Below, piece by piece: positions 1 through 7,153 of a DNA stretch of 8,924 nucleotides (positions are counted from its first letter, which is position 1; the number at the start of each line of letters is the position of its first letter). A model generated the notes under the pieces. The model was not told where the DNA came from, did not search any database, and saw only the letters and a program-made list of their open reading frames with translations. This DNA comes from Caldifarciminota bacterium (GTDB lineage: Bacteria > Hydrothermota > Hydrothermia > S141-80). The position numbers were made by a program, and so were the translations under genes. Location of the stretch: the NCBI GenBank assembly GCA_015490255.1, contig WFYF01000246.1:1-8924 (forward strand), read 5' to 3'.

Positions 1-18
1 GATGTGTATAAGAGACAG
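1..18. other. Tn5/Nextera transposase adapter residue (not genomic)
   Basis: The first 18 bases match the 3' 18 bases of the 19-bp Tn5 mosaic-end sequence used in Nextera library adapters (GATGTGTATAAGAGACAG). Its position flush with the window start indicates untrimmed adapter at a contig end rather than a resident transposon. There is no transposase and no second mosaic end in the window. Plus-strand reading frames through it begin with peptides such as MCIRDS and MYKRQ, which are well-known spurious N-termini caused by this adapter. Genomic sequence probably starts at about base 19. Confidence 0.96.
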
Positions 19-104
19 TCTCCCGCATGCCCAGCCGCCTGTTCCGGGAGCGGGTGGAGGCCCTCCTCACCCACCGGTGGGAGGTCCATCACACCCTGGA
101 TTGA
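19..104 (+). CDS. C-terminal fragment of an unidentified gene (5' end missing)
   Basis: Frame 3 on the plus strand is open from the adapter junction to a TGA at 102-104. It gives about 27 codons that read S-R-M-P-S-R-L-F-R-E-R-V-E-A-L-L and then end in H-H-T-L-D. Nearly every codon ends in G or C (about 25 of 27), which fits a real GC-biased gene. The stop is followed within 30 bases by a strong hairpin terminator in the same direction. The fragment is amphipathic and basic, with no motif I can name. The gene body lies outside the contig. It converges with the nuo unit. The fragment is too short for certainty, and chance openness over 86 bases in GC-rich DNA is possible. Confidence 0.45.
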
Positions 105-129
105 AGTCTTCCCCTTCGGGAGAAACGTT

Positions 130-166
130 CTGCGCGGGGGGCCTTCGGCCCCCGCGCAGAGGTTTT
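130..166 (+). terminator. Rho-independent terminator between convergent units
   Basis: Bases 130-140 (CTGCGCGGGGG) pair perfectly with 149-159 (CCCCCGCGCAG), giving an 11-bp GC-rich stem around a short loop that contains TTCG. A TTTT run lies at 163-166. The layout suits termination of the plus-strand gene that ends at 104. The same hairpin lies 18 bp past the end of the minus-strand gene at 178 and could also stop nuo-unit transcripts. On that strand the trailing T-tract is poor, reading AACGTTTC after the stem, so termination there would be weaker. Another small imperfect hairpin, TCTTCCC-CTTC-GGGAGA, sits just before it at about 107-123. Confidence 0.8.
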
Positions 167-177
167 GTGCACGGTTT

Positions 178-1263
178 TCACCCACCCTCCCGGGACAGCG
201 CCCACTCCCACCAGGGCAGGGGACACAACCGGTCAGGCACGGCGTGGGAGATCCGTGCCACCCGTATCCATCCCCATGGTTCGGGGGTGGCCCAGAGCAG
301 CACGCCTGACCAGAAGGTGGGTCGGGGAAGAATCGCGGCGATCAGCACGTACCCAAACAAAAGCCTTCGCCATCGGGGAACATGAAGCCACCCTCCCCAG
401 GACGAAACAAGAAACGGCCAGAAGGTGATCAGCACAAAAACCCGGGTGGGATCCAGCGTCAGCGCCGCAACACCCATAGCCCCAAAAAGCCATCGCCATT
501 TGAGGGGGCGAAGCAACAGCTGCAATCCCCAGGCCCAGCCCAGGATGGAAAAAGCCCAGCCCTCCCCTCCGCGTTTCAGAATCTCCATCAACCAGGGAAA
601 ACGGTCCAGAGCATACTGGACGCGACCCGGCATACCCCCGGAAGAAACCAAAGATGCATCGGAATGTCCGAGAAAAGAGAAGGCAAGAAGGGCTTTCCCC
701 AGCAGGATTCCTGCAGGAATACCCCACCATCCCAAAGGGTTTTTTTCGGGGTCTCTTCCACAGCAAATCCATGTTCCCATCCACGCCACGAGGCTGGCCT
801 CCGCGTGTTGCAGCCCGAGAAGCAGAGAGCCTGCCACAGCCCCCGCCTTTACCCATAAAGACGAACGTGGGGAGGAGGTAAGCGTGAGGAAAATCGCCCC
901 CATGAGGAACAACGTAATGGTGTCTCTCGGGGGGCCTGCCATAACGGGAAGCCACGCATGAGGAAAAGCCAGAAACACAAGGAACCTCCACACCTCCATC
1001 CCGTCTTTTTCCCTCTTTGAGGACCCCATCCGCCCCATTCCAAGCCAGACCGTACCAAGATAGCCCAGCCACACCAGCGTGTTGAGGAAGACCAGCCCCA
1101 GAGAGCCCAGGGTTTCCGCGTTCTGCTGGAGGAGAAAGGAAAGAAACGTGCTGGAGAAAAGACCACTCTCTTCAACAACGGGGGGCCCGATGGGATGCGT
1201 CCACCCACTGATCACATACCAGCCAGCAAGGAGCCCCGCCCCCACCCGTGCAAGCGTGCTCAT
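178..1263 (-). CDS. Polytopic membrane protein of unknown function, operon-linked to nuo
   Basis: This 361-residue protein has about nine to ten hydrophobic segments, at roughly residues 6-24, 53-77, 92-110, 113-130, 139-161, 179-199, 235-252, 257-270, 274-290 and 300-314. It is rich in Trp, Gly and Leu. There is a charged loop at 81-90 (SSKREKDGME) and a basic patch near 297-300. A D-P-T-R-V-F sequence at 271-276, at the start of a membrane segment, is the most distinctive motif. The topology is loosely like multi-pass glycosyltransferase or polymerase proteins, but I do not recognise a family and assign no function. The start ATG overlaps the previous gene's TGA by 4 bp (ATGA, 1260-1263). 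There is no clear SD, only a G-run touching the start, so translation probably depends on coupling. Many codons near its start end in A or T, apparently more than in the nuo genes, so its history may differ. It is the last gene of the unit. Confidence 0.8.
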   Translation of the reverse strand: MSTLARVGAGLLAGWYVISGWTHPIGPPVVEESGLFSSTFLSFLLQQNAETLGSLGLVFLNTLVWLGYLGTVWLGMGRMGSSKREKDGMEVWRFLVFLAFPHAWLPVMAGPPRDTITLFLMGAIFLTLTSSPRSSLWVKAGAVAGSLLLGLQHAEASLVAWMGTWICCGRDPEKNPLGWWGIPAGILLGKALLAFSFLGHSDASLVSSGGMPGRVQYALDRFPWLMEILKRGGEGWAFSILGWAWGLQLLLRPLKWRWLFGAMGVAALTLDPTRVFVLITFWPFLVSSWGGWLHVPRWRRLLFGYVLIAAILPRPTFWSGVLLWATPEPWGWIRVARISHAVPDRLCPLPWWEWALSREGG

Positions 1264-2393
1264 CCCCCCGGCAAACGGGAGGCGATGTCCTCCAGATCCC
1301 TGCGGAAGCGGTCCATCACCGCCACACCGGTCTCCCCACCTTCCCCTTCCCCCCGCGCATAGATGAGCAGGGCGGCGTATTTCATGCCGGCCAGGGGAAT
1401 CATCACGATCACGTCGTTGATGTCCCGGGTGAGCACCAGGTCCACCATCTCCCGGGTCTCCTTCCCCCGGGTGGCGATCTCCGTGGTGTCCGCTACCAGG
1501 TTCAGCAACTCGCTGTAGAGCCGGGCCGTGGTCACGAAGGTGAATTCGGGATGGGGCGTCCGGTAGTGCACGGGTTCACCCTTTTGCACGTTGAACAGGG
1601 CCACCCCCATGAAACCGGGAACTTCCGCCTCAATCCGGGTGAAGATCCGGTCAATCTCCTCCTGAAGGGGCACCACCGGCCGCTTCACCCGCTGTCCGGA
1701 TTCATCCAGCATCCGGGCGAATTCCAGCAGAAGGAAATCCGTGGACTCCCGAACACTCCGGGGCGTATCCGCAGGCACCTCCGGTTCCACCGTGAAGTGC
1801 CCGGCCCGCCATTTCATCATTTCAAAAAGGGCGGATTTGCCTTTCTCCTCCGGGGTTTCCGCGTGGATGATCTGCCCTTCCCGCATGAAGATGGTGCCGG
1901 TGCGGGAAAGGCGGGGGTTTTCCACCCGGATGGTGGCAGAATATCCCCCCATGGACAGAAGCTGCAGGAAGTCAAAAAGAGACATGCCGGTGATCCGGCC
2001 TTCAAACCCGGGAACCGACTTGAGACCAGACCGGATCACCGGCAGGATGTTTCGCCGCTCAATTTCTTTTCCGGTGAGCACCTGAACGTTCTCCACCTCG
2101 CTCTCCAGAATGTGCTGAAGAACCTCGGAAAACCGGGGGCCCACCACCAGCACCTGGGCGGTGGGCAGCTCCCGGCGTACCCAGTCCACAAAGTCCATCC
2201 CTCCCACGTCCCGCAGCACCAGATCCGTCACCACCACGCGGATGTCGCTCGGATCTTCCAGGATCCGCTCCACCACCCGGGCGATCTCCTCCAGGGACTC
2301 TCCCCAGATGAAGGGGATGTCCTCCTCCTCCAGCCATTTCTGCAGGGTCTCCAGATATCCTTTCCGGATCCCTGCAATGAGCACCTTGTTCAT
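1260..2393 (-). CDS. Receiver-like / DUF4388 / roadblock (LC7) domain protein
   Basis: This soluble 377-residue protein has three domains. Residues 1-120 look like a response-regulator receiver fold: VLIAG strand, VVVTD strand with Asp57 in the phospho-acceptor position, and an LVLRDVGGMDFV loop. The usual N-terminal acidic pair is absent, so it is probably degenerate. Residues about 130-231 match the DUF4388 (PatA N-terminal-like) pattern: F-E-G-R-I-T-G-M-S-L-F-D-F-L-Q-L-L-S, then F-M-R-E-G-Q-I-I-H-A, a W-x-x-G-x-F motif near 195-200 and L-D-E at 229-231. Residues about 244-377 resemble a roadblock/LC7 domain, a family that regulates small Ras-like GTPases such as MglA. The start at 2393 is chosen because AGGAGG (2399-2404) lies 5 nt upstream, and it leaves 1 nt between the nuoN stop and this ATG. 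An upstream in-frame ATG at 2465 would add a Trp-rich stretch read through nuoN and is rejected. There is no membrane segment. The role in complex I biology is unknown; a regulatory or localisation role is inference. Confidence 0.88.
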   Translation of the reverse strand: MNKVLIAGIRKGYLETLQKWLEEEDIPFIWGESLEEIARVVERILEDPSDIRVVVTDLVLRDVGGMDFVDWVRRELPTAQVLVVGPRFSEVLQHILESEVENVQVLTGKEIERRNILPVIRSGLKSVPGFEGRITGMSLFDFLQLLSMGGYSATIRVENPRLSRTGTIFMREGQIIHAETPEEKGKSALFEMMKWRAGHFTVEPEVPADTPRSVRESTDFLLLEFARMLDESGQRVKRPVVPLQEEIDRIFTRIEAEVPGFMGVALFNVQKGEPVHYRTPHPEFTFVTTARLYSELLNLVADTTEIATRGKETREMVDLVLTRDINDVIVMIPLAGMKYAALLIYARGEGEGGETGVAVMDRFRRDLEDIASRLPGG

Positions 2394-2394
2394 T

Positions 2395-3783
2395 CTATCC
2401 TCCTGCCGCAAGCAGCGCAGGCTGGACCAGAACCTGGGGAACCAGTCCTCCCACCACCACCACAAAAGCTGCCATCACCACCAGGGCAACCACCGCAGCC
2501 GGGGGCGGCCCAGCCGGTTCCTCCTGCATCTCCTCCACGATGAGCATCCACCGCGCCACATTGAGGTAATAGAACAGTGCCACCACCGCAAGCAGCGCCC
2601 CCAGAAACACCAGCACCCACAGCCCGGCCTGCGCGGCTGCAAAGAACACAAACAGCTTGCTCCAGAAACCCAGGACAAAGGGGATGCCTCCCAGAGAAAG
2701 GAGAAAGGCCAGAAAGCTCATGGCCAGCGCAGGACTGCGGCGGTACAGTCCCGCCACCCCCTCAAGGGTGGGGGAAAGCCCCATCATCTCCACCGCGGCC
2801 ACCCCGAGAAAAGCGCCCATGTTGGAAAAGAGATACACCGTGAAATAGAACAGGCTCATCCCCGCCCCCTCGGCCGTTCCGGCGGCCAGAGCGGCGAGGA
2901 CGTATCCGATGTGGGCCACTCCGGAATAGGCGAGCAGTCGCTTGAGATGGGTCTGGGGCAGGGCCAGGAGATTCCCCACCACCATGGTGAGCGCGCTGGC
3001 AAAGGCCACCCAGGCCAGGGCCGACGACAGGCCCGCAGGCAGCACCACCTCCTGGAGGATCCGGAACAGGATCAGAATGCCCGCGGCCTTGGGCGCCACG
3101 GACAGGAAAGCCACCAGAGGGGTCGGCGCGCTTTCATACACGTCCGGAGCCCAGAAATAAAAGGGGAACATGGCCACCTTGAACCCGAACCCCACAAGAA
3201 GGAGCGCCAGTCCCGCCGGGAGAAAGGCTTCCCGGACCACCACGGAGGAAAAGGCGGTGCTGCCCGACACCAGGGTCATCATCCCCACACCCAGGAGGAG
3301 GAAGGCGGAGGAAACCGAGCCGAACAGAAAGAACTTGAGGGCCCCCTCCGCCCCTTCGGGACTGCGTTTGTTCAGCGCGGCCGCAGCGTAGAGCGGAATG
3401 GACAGAAGCTCAAAGGCCACAAACAGGGCCAGCCAGTCCCGCACGCTCATGAGCAGCATGCCGCCCAGCAGGGTAAACAGAAGGAGCAGGGCATAGTCCC
3501 CTGCCAGGCGCTCCATCCGGAAATGACGCATATAAGGGGGACTGGCAAGAAGGGCAAGCACCGCCGCTCCCAGAAGCACTGCCTGGGCAAAACGGACATA
3601 GGCATCCACCGAGAGGCCCAGAAACGCCCCATCCGGGGTCCAGATCAGGGAGAGCAGGGCCACCAGACCCCCCAGCGCCGCCACCCGGAGGGCGGTTCGG
3701 GGGCGGCCCGAAAGATCCACCAGAAAGGTCAGCCCCAGCGTGGCCAGAACCAGCCAGACCGGCAAGAGGCTTGCTGTCTGCAT
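2395..3783 (-). CDS. nuoN: NADH-quinone oxidoreductase subunit N
   Basis: This is the antiporter-like membrane subunit of complex I nearest the quinone-side subunits J and K, one of three proton-channel subunits. It has 462 residues, close to the usual 450-490, and is hydrophobic throughout with about 14 membrane segments. The TM5 glutamate is present at Glu125 in F-V-A-F-E-L-L-S-I-P. The TM7 lysine is Lys202 in G-F-G-F-K-V-A-M-F-P-F-Y-F-W-A-P-D. The TM8 region keeps Lys231, and L-K-R-L-L-A-Y-S with His290 follows. A late lysine is kept in F-W-S-K-L-F. All channel residues therefore look intact. The start at 3783 has GGAGG (3790-3794) 6 nt upstream, inside the nuoM terminus, with a 2-nt gap between genes. 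The longer frame back to 3888 starts with Gly/Pro-rich antisense-like sequence inside nuoM and is rejected. Confidence 0.97.
   Translation of the reverse strand: MQTASLLPVWLVLATLGLTFLVDLSGRPRTALRVAALGGLVALLSLIWTPDGAFLGLSVDAYVRFAQAVLLGAAVLALLASPPYMRHFRMERLAGDYALLLLFTLLGGMLLMSVRDWLALFVAFELLSIPLYAAAALNKRSPEGAEGALKFFLFGSVSSAFLLLGVGMMTLVSGSTAFSSVVVREAFLPAGLALLLVGFGFKVAMFPFYFWAPDVYESAPTPLVAFLSVAPKAAGILILFRILQEVVLPAGLSSALAWVAFASALTMVVGNLLALPQTHLKRLLAYSGVAHIGYVLAALAAGTAEGAGMSLFYFTVYLFSNMGAFLGVAAVEMMGLSPTLEGVAGLYRRSPALAMSFLAFLLSLGGIPFVLGFWSKLFVFFAAAQAGLWVLVFLGALLAVVALFYYLNVARWMLIVEEMQEEPAGPPPAAVVALVVMAAFVVVVGGLVPQVLVQPALLAAGG
2399..2404 (-). promoter_or_regulatory. Ribosome binding site for the DUF4388/roadblock gene
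   Basis: AGGAGG on the minus strand lies 5 nt before the ATG at 2393, within the last codons of nuoN. It is as strong as the sites inside the nuo operon, so this gene is probably translated from the same message. Confidence 0.85.
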
Positions 3784-3785
3784 GA

Positions 3786-5294
3786 TCACCCTCCAAAGAG
3801 TTTCAGAAATTCCACCACCGTGGGCTGAAGGCTGTCCAGCAGGAAACGGGGAACCACCCCCAGAAGCACCAGTGTGGCCACCAGACACACGATGCTCACC
3901 ACCTCACTCCCCTGGGCATCCTCCACCGCGTGGACCGGTGCGGGGCCAAAGAAGATGTTGCGGGCAGCCCGGAGCACATAGATGGATGTGAGGAGCGCCC
4001 CCACAATAGCCGGAACCGCCCACCAGGGATGCTGGCTGGTGAACGCCCCCAGGAACACCAGAAACTCCGCCACAAATCCCGAAAGTCCTGGAAGGCCCAG
4101 AGAGGTCATCCCGGCCACCACAAAGGCTGTGGCCAGGACAGGCTGAAAGTGAGCCAGCCCGCCCATCCGGGAGATCTCCCGCACGTGGGTTTTGTGATAC
4201 ACCAGGTTCACGATGGTAAACAGAAGCCCCGTCATGATCCCGTGGGACACCATCTGATATACCGAACCCGCCACACCGGGCTCCGTGAGGGTGGCCATCC
4301 CGAGCATCACCACCCCCATGTGGGACACCGAGGAATAGGCGATGAGATATTTGATGTCATCCTGCCATCCCGCGCCGAAGGCACCGTAAAGGATGTTGAT
4401 CACCGCAATGGTGCCCACAAGCCAGGCGAGAGCCGCACCGGCTTCAGGCAGGAGGCCAAATCCCACCCGCAGCACACCATAGGCACCGAGTTTCATGAGC
4501 ACCCCCGCGTGCATCATGGAACCCGCAGCGGGAGCGGCGGCGTGGCCGTCCGGGGACCAGGTGTGGAAGGGCCAGATGCCGGCAAGCACCCCGAAACCTA
4601 CATAGAACACCAGAAAGAGCACCCGCGCCACATCCGGAGGAAGATCCAGGGACTGCTGGAGGGCCAGATAGGAAAAGCTCCCGCCATGAACCGCCAGATA
4701 GAAGATCCCCGCCAGGATGAAGGCCGACCCCACAAGCAGATACAGGGTGAGTTTCATCGCACCGTATTCTTTCGTGCCCACCTTCAGGGCCTCATAGGTC
4801 CAGCCAAACACGCCTCTGCCGGGGATCTCCTTGGTGGAACCCCAGATCCCGATGAGGAGATACATGGGGAGCACCGCAAGCTCATAGAAAAGGAAGAACA
4901 GGAAGAGGTCCAGGGAGACGAACACCCCGAAGACGCCGGTCACAAGCAGGGCGAGATAGATAAAGAACTCTTTATCCCGGGTCTGGATTCGCCAGGAGGT
5001 GAAGATGGCGGTGAGATAGATCACCGCGGTGAGGAAAAGCAGGGCGATGGAAATGCCGTCCACACCCACGAGATAGGCGATGCCAAGCTCCGGCAGCAGG
5101 GGGATTTCACCCAGGAACTGGAACCCGCCCCGGGCGGTGTCGTACACAAAGGGAAGATACACCGACAGGGCAAGCGGCGGCAGGGCGGAAAGGAGCGCCA
5201 CCAGACGGATCAGGGTGCGGGATCCCCGGGGGATGAAGAAGAGCAGGACCGCACCGATAAAGGGAGAGAGAAGGAACACCGAAAGCAGGTTCAT
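3786..5294 (-). CDS. nuoM: NADH-quinone oxidoreductase subunit M (variant lacking TM7 lysine)
   Basis: This is the middle antiporter-like proton-pumping subunit, 502 residues with about 14 membrane segments. The TM5 Glu138 (F-Y-E-L-A-V-L-P-M-Y), TM8 Lys268 (V-L-M-K-L-G), His325 (S-S-V-S-H-M-G) and the TM12 Glu410 (G-F-V-A-E-F) are present. The TM7 motif, usually F-A-I-K-x-P-x-x-P-F-H-T-W, reads F-G-V-L-A-G-I-W-P-F-H-T-W (234-246), so the conserved lysine is replaced by Leu237. The loop after TM5 (about residues 151-180) is longer than usual and holds W-T-Y-E-A-L and K-E-Y-G. The family signature W-S-P-D-G-H followed by A-P-A-A-G-S-M replaces the more common W-L-P-D-A-H form. The start at 5294 is set by AAGGAGG (5302-5308) 7 nt upstream, overlapping the nuoL stop. 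The alternative ATG at 5324 lacks this spacing. Confidence 0.97.
   Translation of the reverse strand: MNLLSVFLLSPFIGAVLLFFIPRGSRTLIRLVALLSALPPLALSVYLPFVYDTARGGFQFLGEIPLLPELGIAYLVGVDGISIALLFLTAVIYLTAIFTSWRIQTRDKEFFIYLALLVTGVFGVFVSLDLFLFFLFYELAVLPMYLLIGIWGSTKEIPGRGVFGWTYEALKVGTKEYGAMKLTLYLLVGSAFILAGIFYLAVHGGSFSYLALQQSLDLPPDVARVLFLVFYVGFGVLAGIWPFHTWSPDGHAAAPAAGSMMHAGVLMKLGAYGVLRVGFGLLPEAGAALAWLVGTIAVINILYGAFGAGWQDDIKYLIAYSSVSHMGVVMLGMATLTEPGVAGSVYQMVSHGIMTGLLFTIVNLVYHKTHVREISRMGGLAHFQPVLATAFVVAGMTSLGLPGLSGFVAEFLVFLGAFTSQHPWWAVPAIVGALLTSIYVLRAARNIFFGPAPVHAVEDAQGSEVVSIVCLVATLVLLGVVPRFLLDSLQPTVVEFLKLFGG
3790..3794 (-). promoter_or_regulatory. Ribosome binding site for nuoN
   Basis: GGAGG, encoded within the last Gly codons of nuoM, lies 6 nt before the ATG at 3783. 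It selects this start over the longer frame from 3888. Confidence 0.82.
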
Positions 5295-5301
5295 CGTTCG
5301 C

Positions 5302-5308
5302 CCTCCTT
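5302..5308 (-). promoter_or_regulatory. Ribosome binding site for nuoM
   Basis: AAGGAGG on the minus strand lies 7 nt before the ATG at 5294 and overlaps the nuoL stop. It selects the 5294 start over the in-frame ATG at 5324. Confidence 0.87.
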
Positions 5309-7140
5309 CAGAATCCGGTTGCAAAGAAGGCCAGAATCAGAAACCCCACCACCACGCCCAGCAGGATGTCCTGCACCACGCCGTTGTGGAACCGTCGTAG
5401 GGCCTTGCCGACCTCAAAGGTGGCCCACGTGACGAAGTTCACCACACCGTCCACGATGTAGCGATCCACAAACCCCACCACCGTCGCCACCGTGTTATAG
5501 CCAAGCCAGTATAGGAGCAGGAAAATGTGGTCAATGAAATAGCGTTCCTCCAGAACTTTTGCCAGGGGATAGAAGGCGGCATACACCCGCTCGGGCCGGA
5601 AGATCCGCCGGGCGTAGCCCATCCAGGCCACCAGGATGCCCAGGAGCCCGAGCCCCAGACCGAGATAGGGAATCCACGCGGGGTGGTGCTCCTCTCCGGA
5701 ATGGAGGGACTCAAAGCCCAGGGAGTGATTCAGCATCTCGTGAACGGTGGATCCGAAGAACCCGGCCACTGCCGCCAGGATGGCCAGCACACCCATGGGC
5801 CAGAGCATCACCACCGGAGACTCGTGGGGGTGGCTTTCCGGGTTGCGGGGTTCGCCGGTGAAGGTGAGGAAGAAGGCCCGGAACATATAGAAGGCCGTGA
5901 GGAACACGGTGATCATGAGAAGGGCGAAGGGCACCGGGGCGTGGGCCGTGGCCACGAGGATTTCGTCTTTGGAGAAATAGCCCGAAAGAGGAGGCATGCC
6001 GGCCAGCGCCAGCGCACCCACCAGAAAGAGGATCATGGTCCAGCGCATGGGGCGAGCGAGGCCGCCCATGGCGAACATGTCGTTGGTGTGCATGGCATGG
6101 ATCACACTCCCGGCGGCCAGGAAGAGGAGGGCCTTAAAAAAGGCGTGGGTGAAGAGATGGAAGAAGGCCGCACCCGCTGAAAGAGCCCCCACCGCAGCCA
6201 TCATATAGCCCAGCTGGCTGATGGTGGAGAAGGCCAGCACCCGCTTGATGTCCCGCTCCACCAGGGCCATGGTGGCCGCCAGAAAGGCTGTGATCGCCCC
6301 GATCCACAGCACAAGGTGAAGGAGCTCCGGGGTGTGCTGCAGGGCGGGCATGAGGCGGACCATCAGGAACACCCCCGCCGCGACCATGGTGGCCGCATGG
6401 ATCAGAGCGGAGACAGGGGTGGGACCCTCCATGGCGTCCGGCAACCAGATGTGGAGGGGAAACTGGGCGCTCTTGCCCATCGCCCCGACATACACCCCGA
6501 GAAGGCCCAGAAACAGGGCGTGGGAAGGCTCCAGGGCGAAGAGCTTGTCATAGCTCAGGAATCCGAAGTGGGCGAACAGCACGGCGATGCCCAGGGCAAA
6601 GCCCACGTCTCCCAGACGGGTGGTCCAGAAGGCCTTGAGGGCGGCCCGGGCCGCGGAGGGCTTATAGAACCAGAAGCCGATGAGGAGATAAGAGCATGCC
6701 CCCACGAGTTCCCAGAAGATATAGGCTTCCAGCAGGTTGTTGGCGAAGACGAGCCCCAGCATGGAGAAGGTGAACAGGCTGTGGTAGGTGTAGTAGCGTC
6801 CGAGGGAAGCGGGAGGCTCCTCGCTCATGTACCCCAGGGAATAGACCTGGACCGCAAAGGCCACCAGAGCCACCACCAGGGCCATCACCACCGACAGGCC
6901 GTCCACCAGGAACCCCACCGTGAGGGATGGAAAGTGGGCAAGCGGGATCCAGACCCATCTGACCTCGTGGACCCCACCGTCATACTGGAAGAACAGGGCA
7001 ATCGCCGACAGAAGGGACACGGCAACGGCCGCGATGGAAGTCCAGGCGGCCGGTTTGCCCGAACGCCGGAGCCCGGGCCACAGGGCAAGAAGGGCAAAGC
7101 TCACGAAGGGAGCAAAGAGCACCAGGTAAAAGGCTTTCAT
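5308..7140 (-). CDS. nuoL: NADH-quinone oxidoreductase subunit L
   Basis: This is the distal antiporter-like proton-pumping subunit of complex I, 610 residues, which is the expected size. Key residues are in place: Glu144 in F-W-E-L-V-G-A-C-S-Y, Lys223 in G-A-M-G-K-S-A-Q-F-P-L-H-I-W-L-P-D-A-M, His248 in S-A-L-I-H-A-A-T-M-V, His332 and Lys336 in T-H-A-F-F-K-A-L, and Lys391 in S-G-Y-F-S-K-D-E-I. The C-terminal lateral amphipathic helix that lies along the membrane arm is seen at about 525-560, followed by a final anchor helix at about 590-608. In contrast to NuoM, this subunit is canonical. The SD AAGGAGG (7147-7153) lies 6 nt before the ATG and overlaps the nuoK stop; the gap to nuoK is 11 nt. 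Confidence 0.98.
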   Translation of the reverse strand: MKAFYLVLFAPFVSFALLALWPGLRRSGKPAAWTSIAAVAVSLLSAIALFFQYDGGVHEVRWVWIPLAHFPSLTVGFLVDGLSVVMALVVALVAFAVQVYSLGYMSEEPPASLGRYYTYHSLFTFSMLGLVFANNLLEAYIFWELVGACSYLLIGFWFYKPSAARAALKAFWTTRLGDVGFALGIAVLFAHFGFLSYDKLFALEPSHALFLGLLGVYVGAMGKSAQFPLHIWLPDAMEGPTPVSALIHAATMVAAGVFLMVRLMPALQHTPELLHLVLWIGAITAFLAATMALVERDIKRVLAFSTISQLGYMMAAVGALSAGAAFFHLFTHAFFKALLFLAAGSVIHAMHTNDMFAMGGLARPMRWTMILFLVGALALAGMPPLSGYFSKDEILVATAHAPVPFALLMITVFLTAFYMFRAFFLTFTGEPRNPESHPHESPVVMLWPMGVLAILAAVAGFFGSTVHEMLNHSLGFESLHSGEEHHPAWIPYLGLGLGLLGILVAWMGYARRIFRPERVYAAFYPLAKVLEERYFIDHIFLLLYWLGYNTVATVVGFVDRYIVDGVVNFVTWATFEVGKALRRFHNGVVQDILLGVVVGFLILAFFATGF

Positions 7141-7146
7141 TCCCGG

Positions 7147-7153
7147 CCTCCTT
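7147..7153 (-). promoter_or_regulatory. Ribosome binding site for nuoL
   Basis: AAGGAGG on the minus strand lies 6 nt before the nuoL ATG and overlaps the nuoK stop codon, consistent with translational coupling of K and L. Confidence 0.87.

Noticed and set aside
19..60. Real Tn5-family transposon end
   Set aside because: Only the 18-bp synthetic mosaic end is present, at the exact contig edge, with no inside-end or transposase sequence.
2..385. Plus-strand open frames starting MCIRDS and MYKRQ at the window start
   Set aside because: Their start codons lie inside the adapter sequence, and they continue through the terminator and antisense to a membrane protein gene. They are adapter artefacts.
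382..961. Overlapping plus-strand frames at 382-858 and 425-961
   Set aside because: The minus-strand frame encodes a coherent hydrophobic protein with an ATGA junction to its neighbour. The plus frames are polar low-complexity shadows.
1248..3828. Long plus-strand frames rich in His, Pro, Gln and Arg (1248-2543 and 2161-3828)
   Set aside because: They are antisense shadows of the roadblock gene and nuoN, created by GC-rich codon bias. They have low-complexity composition and no SD or domain.
3786..5294. Possibility of a second NuoM (2M-type complex I)
   Set aside because: Only one nuoM lies between nuoL and nuoN here. A second copy elsewhere cannot be excluded but is not visible.
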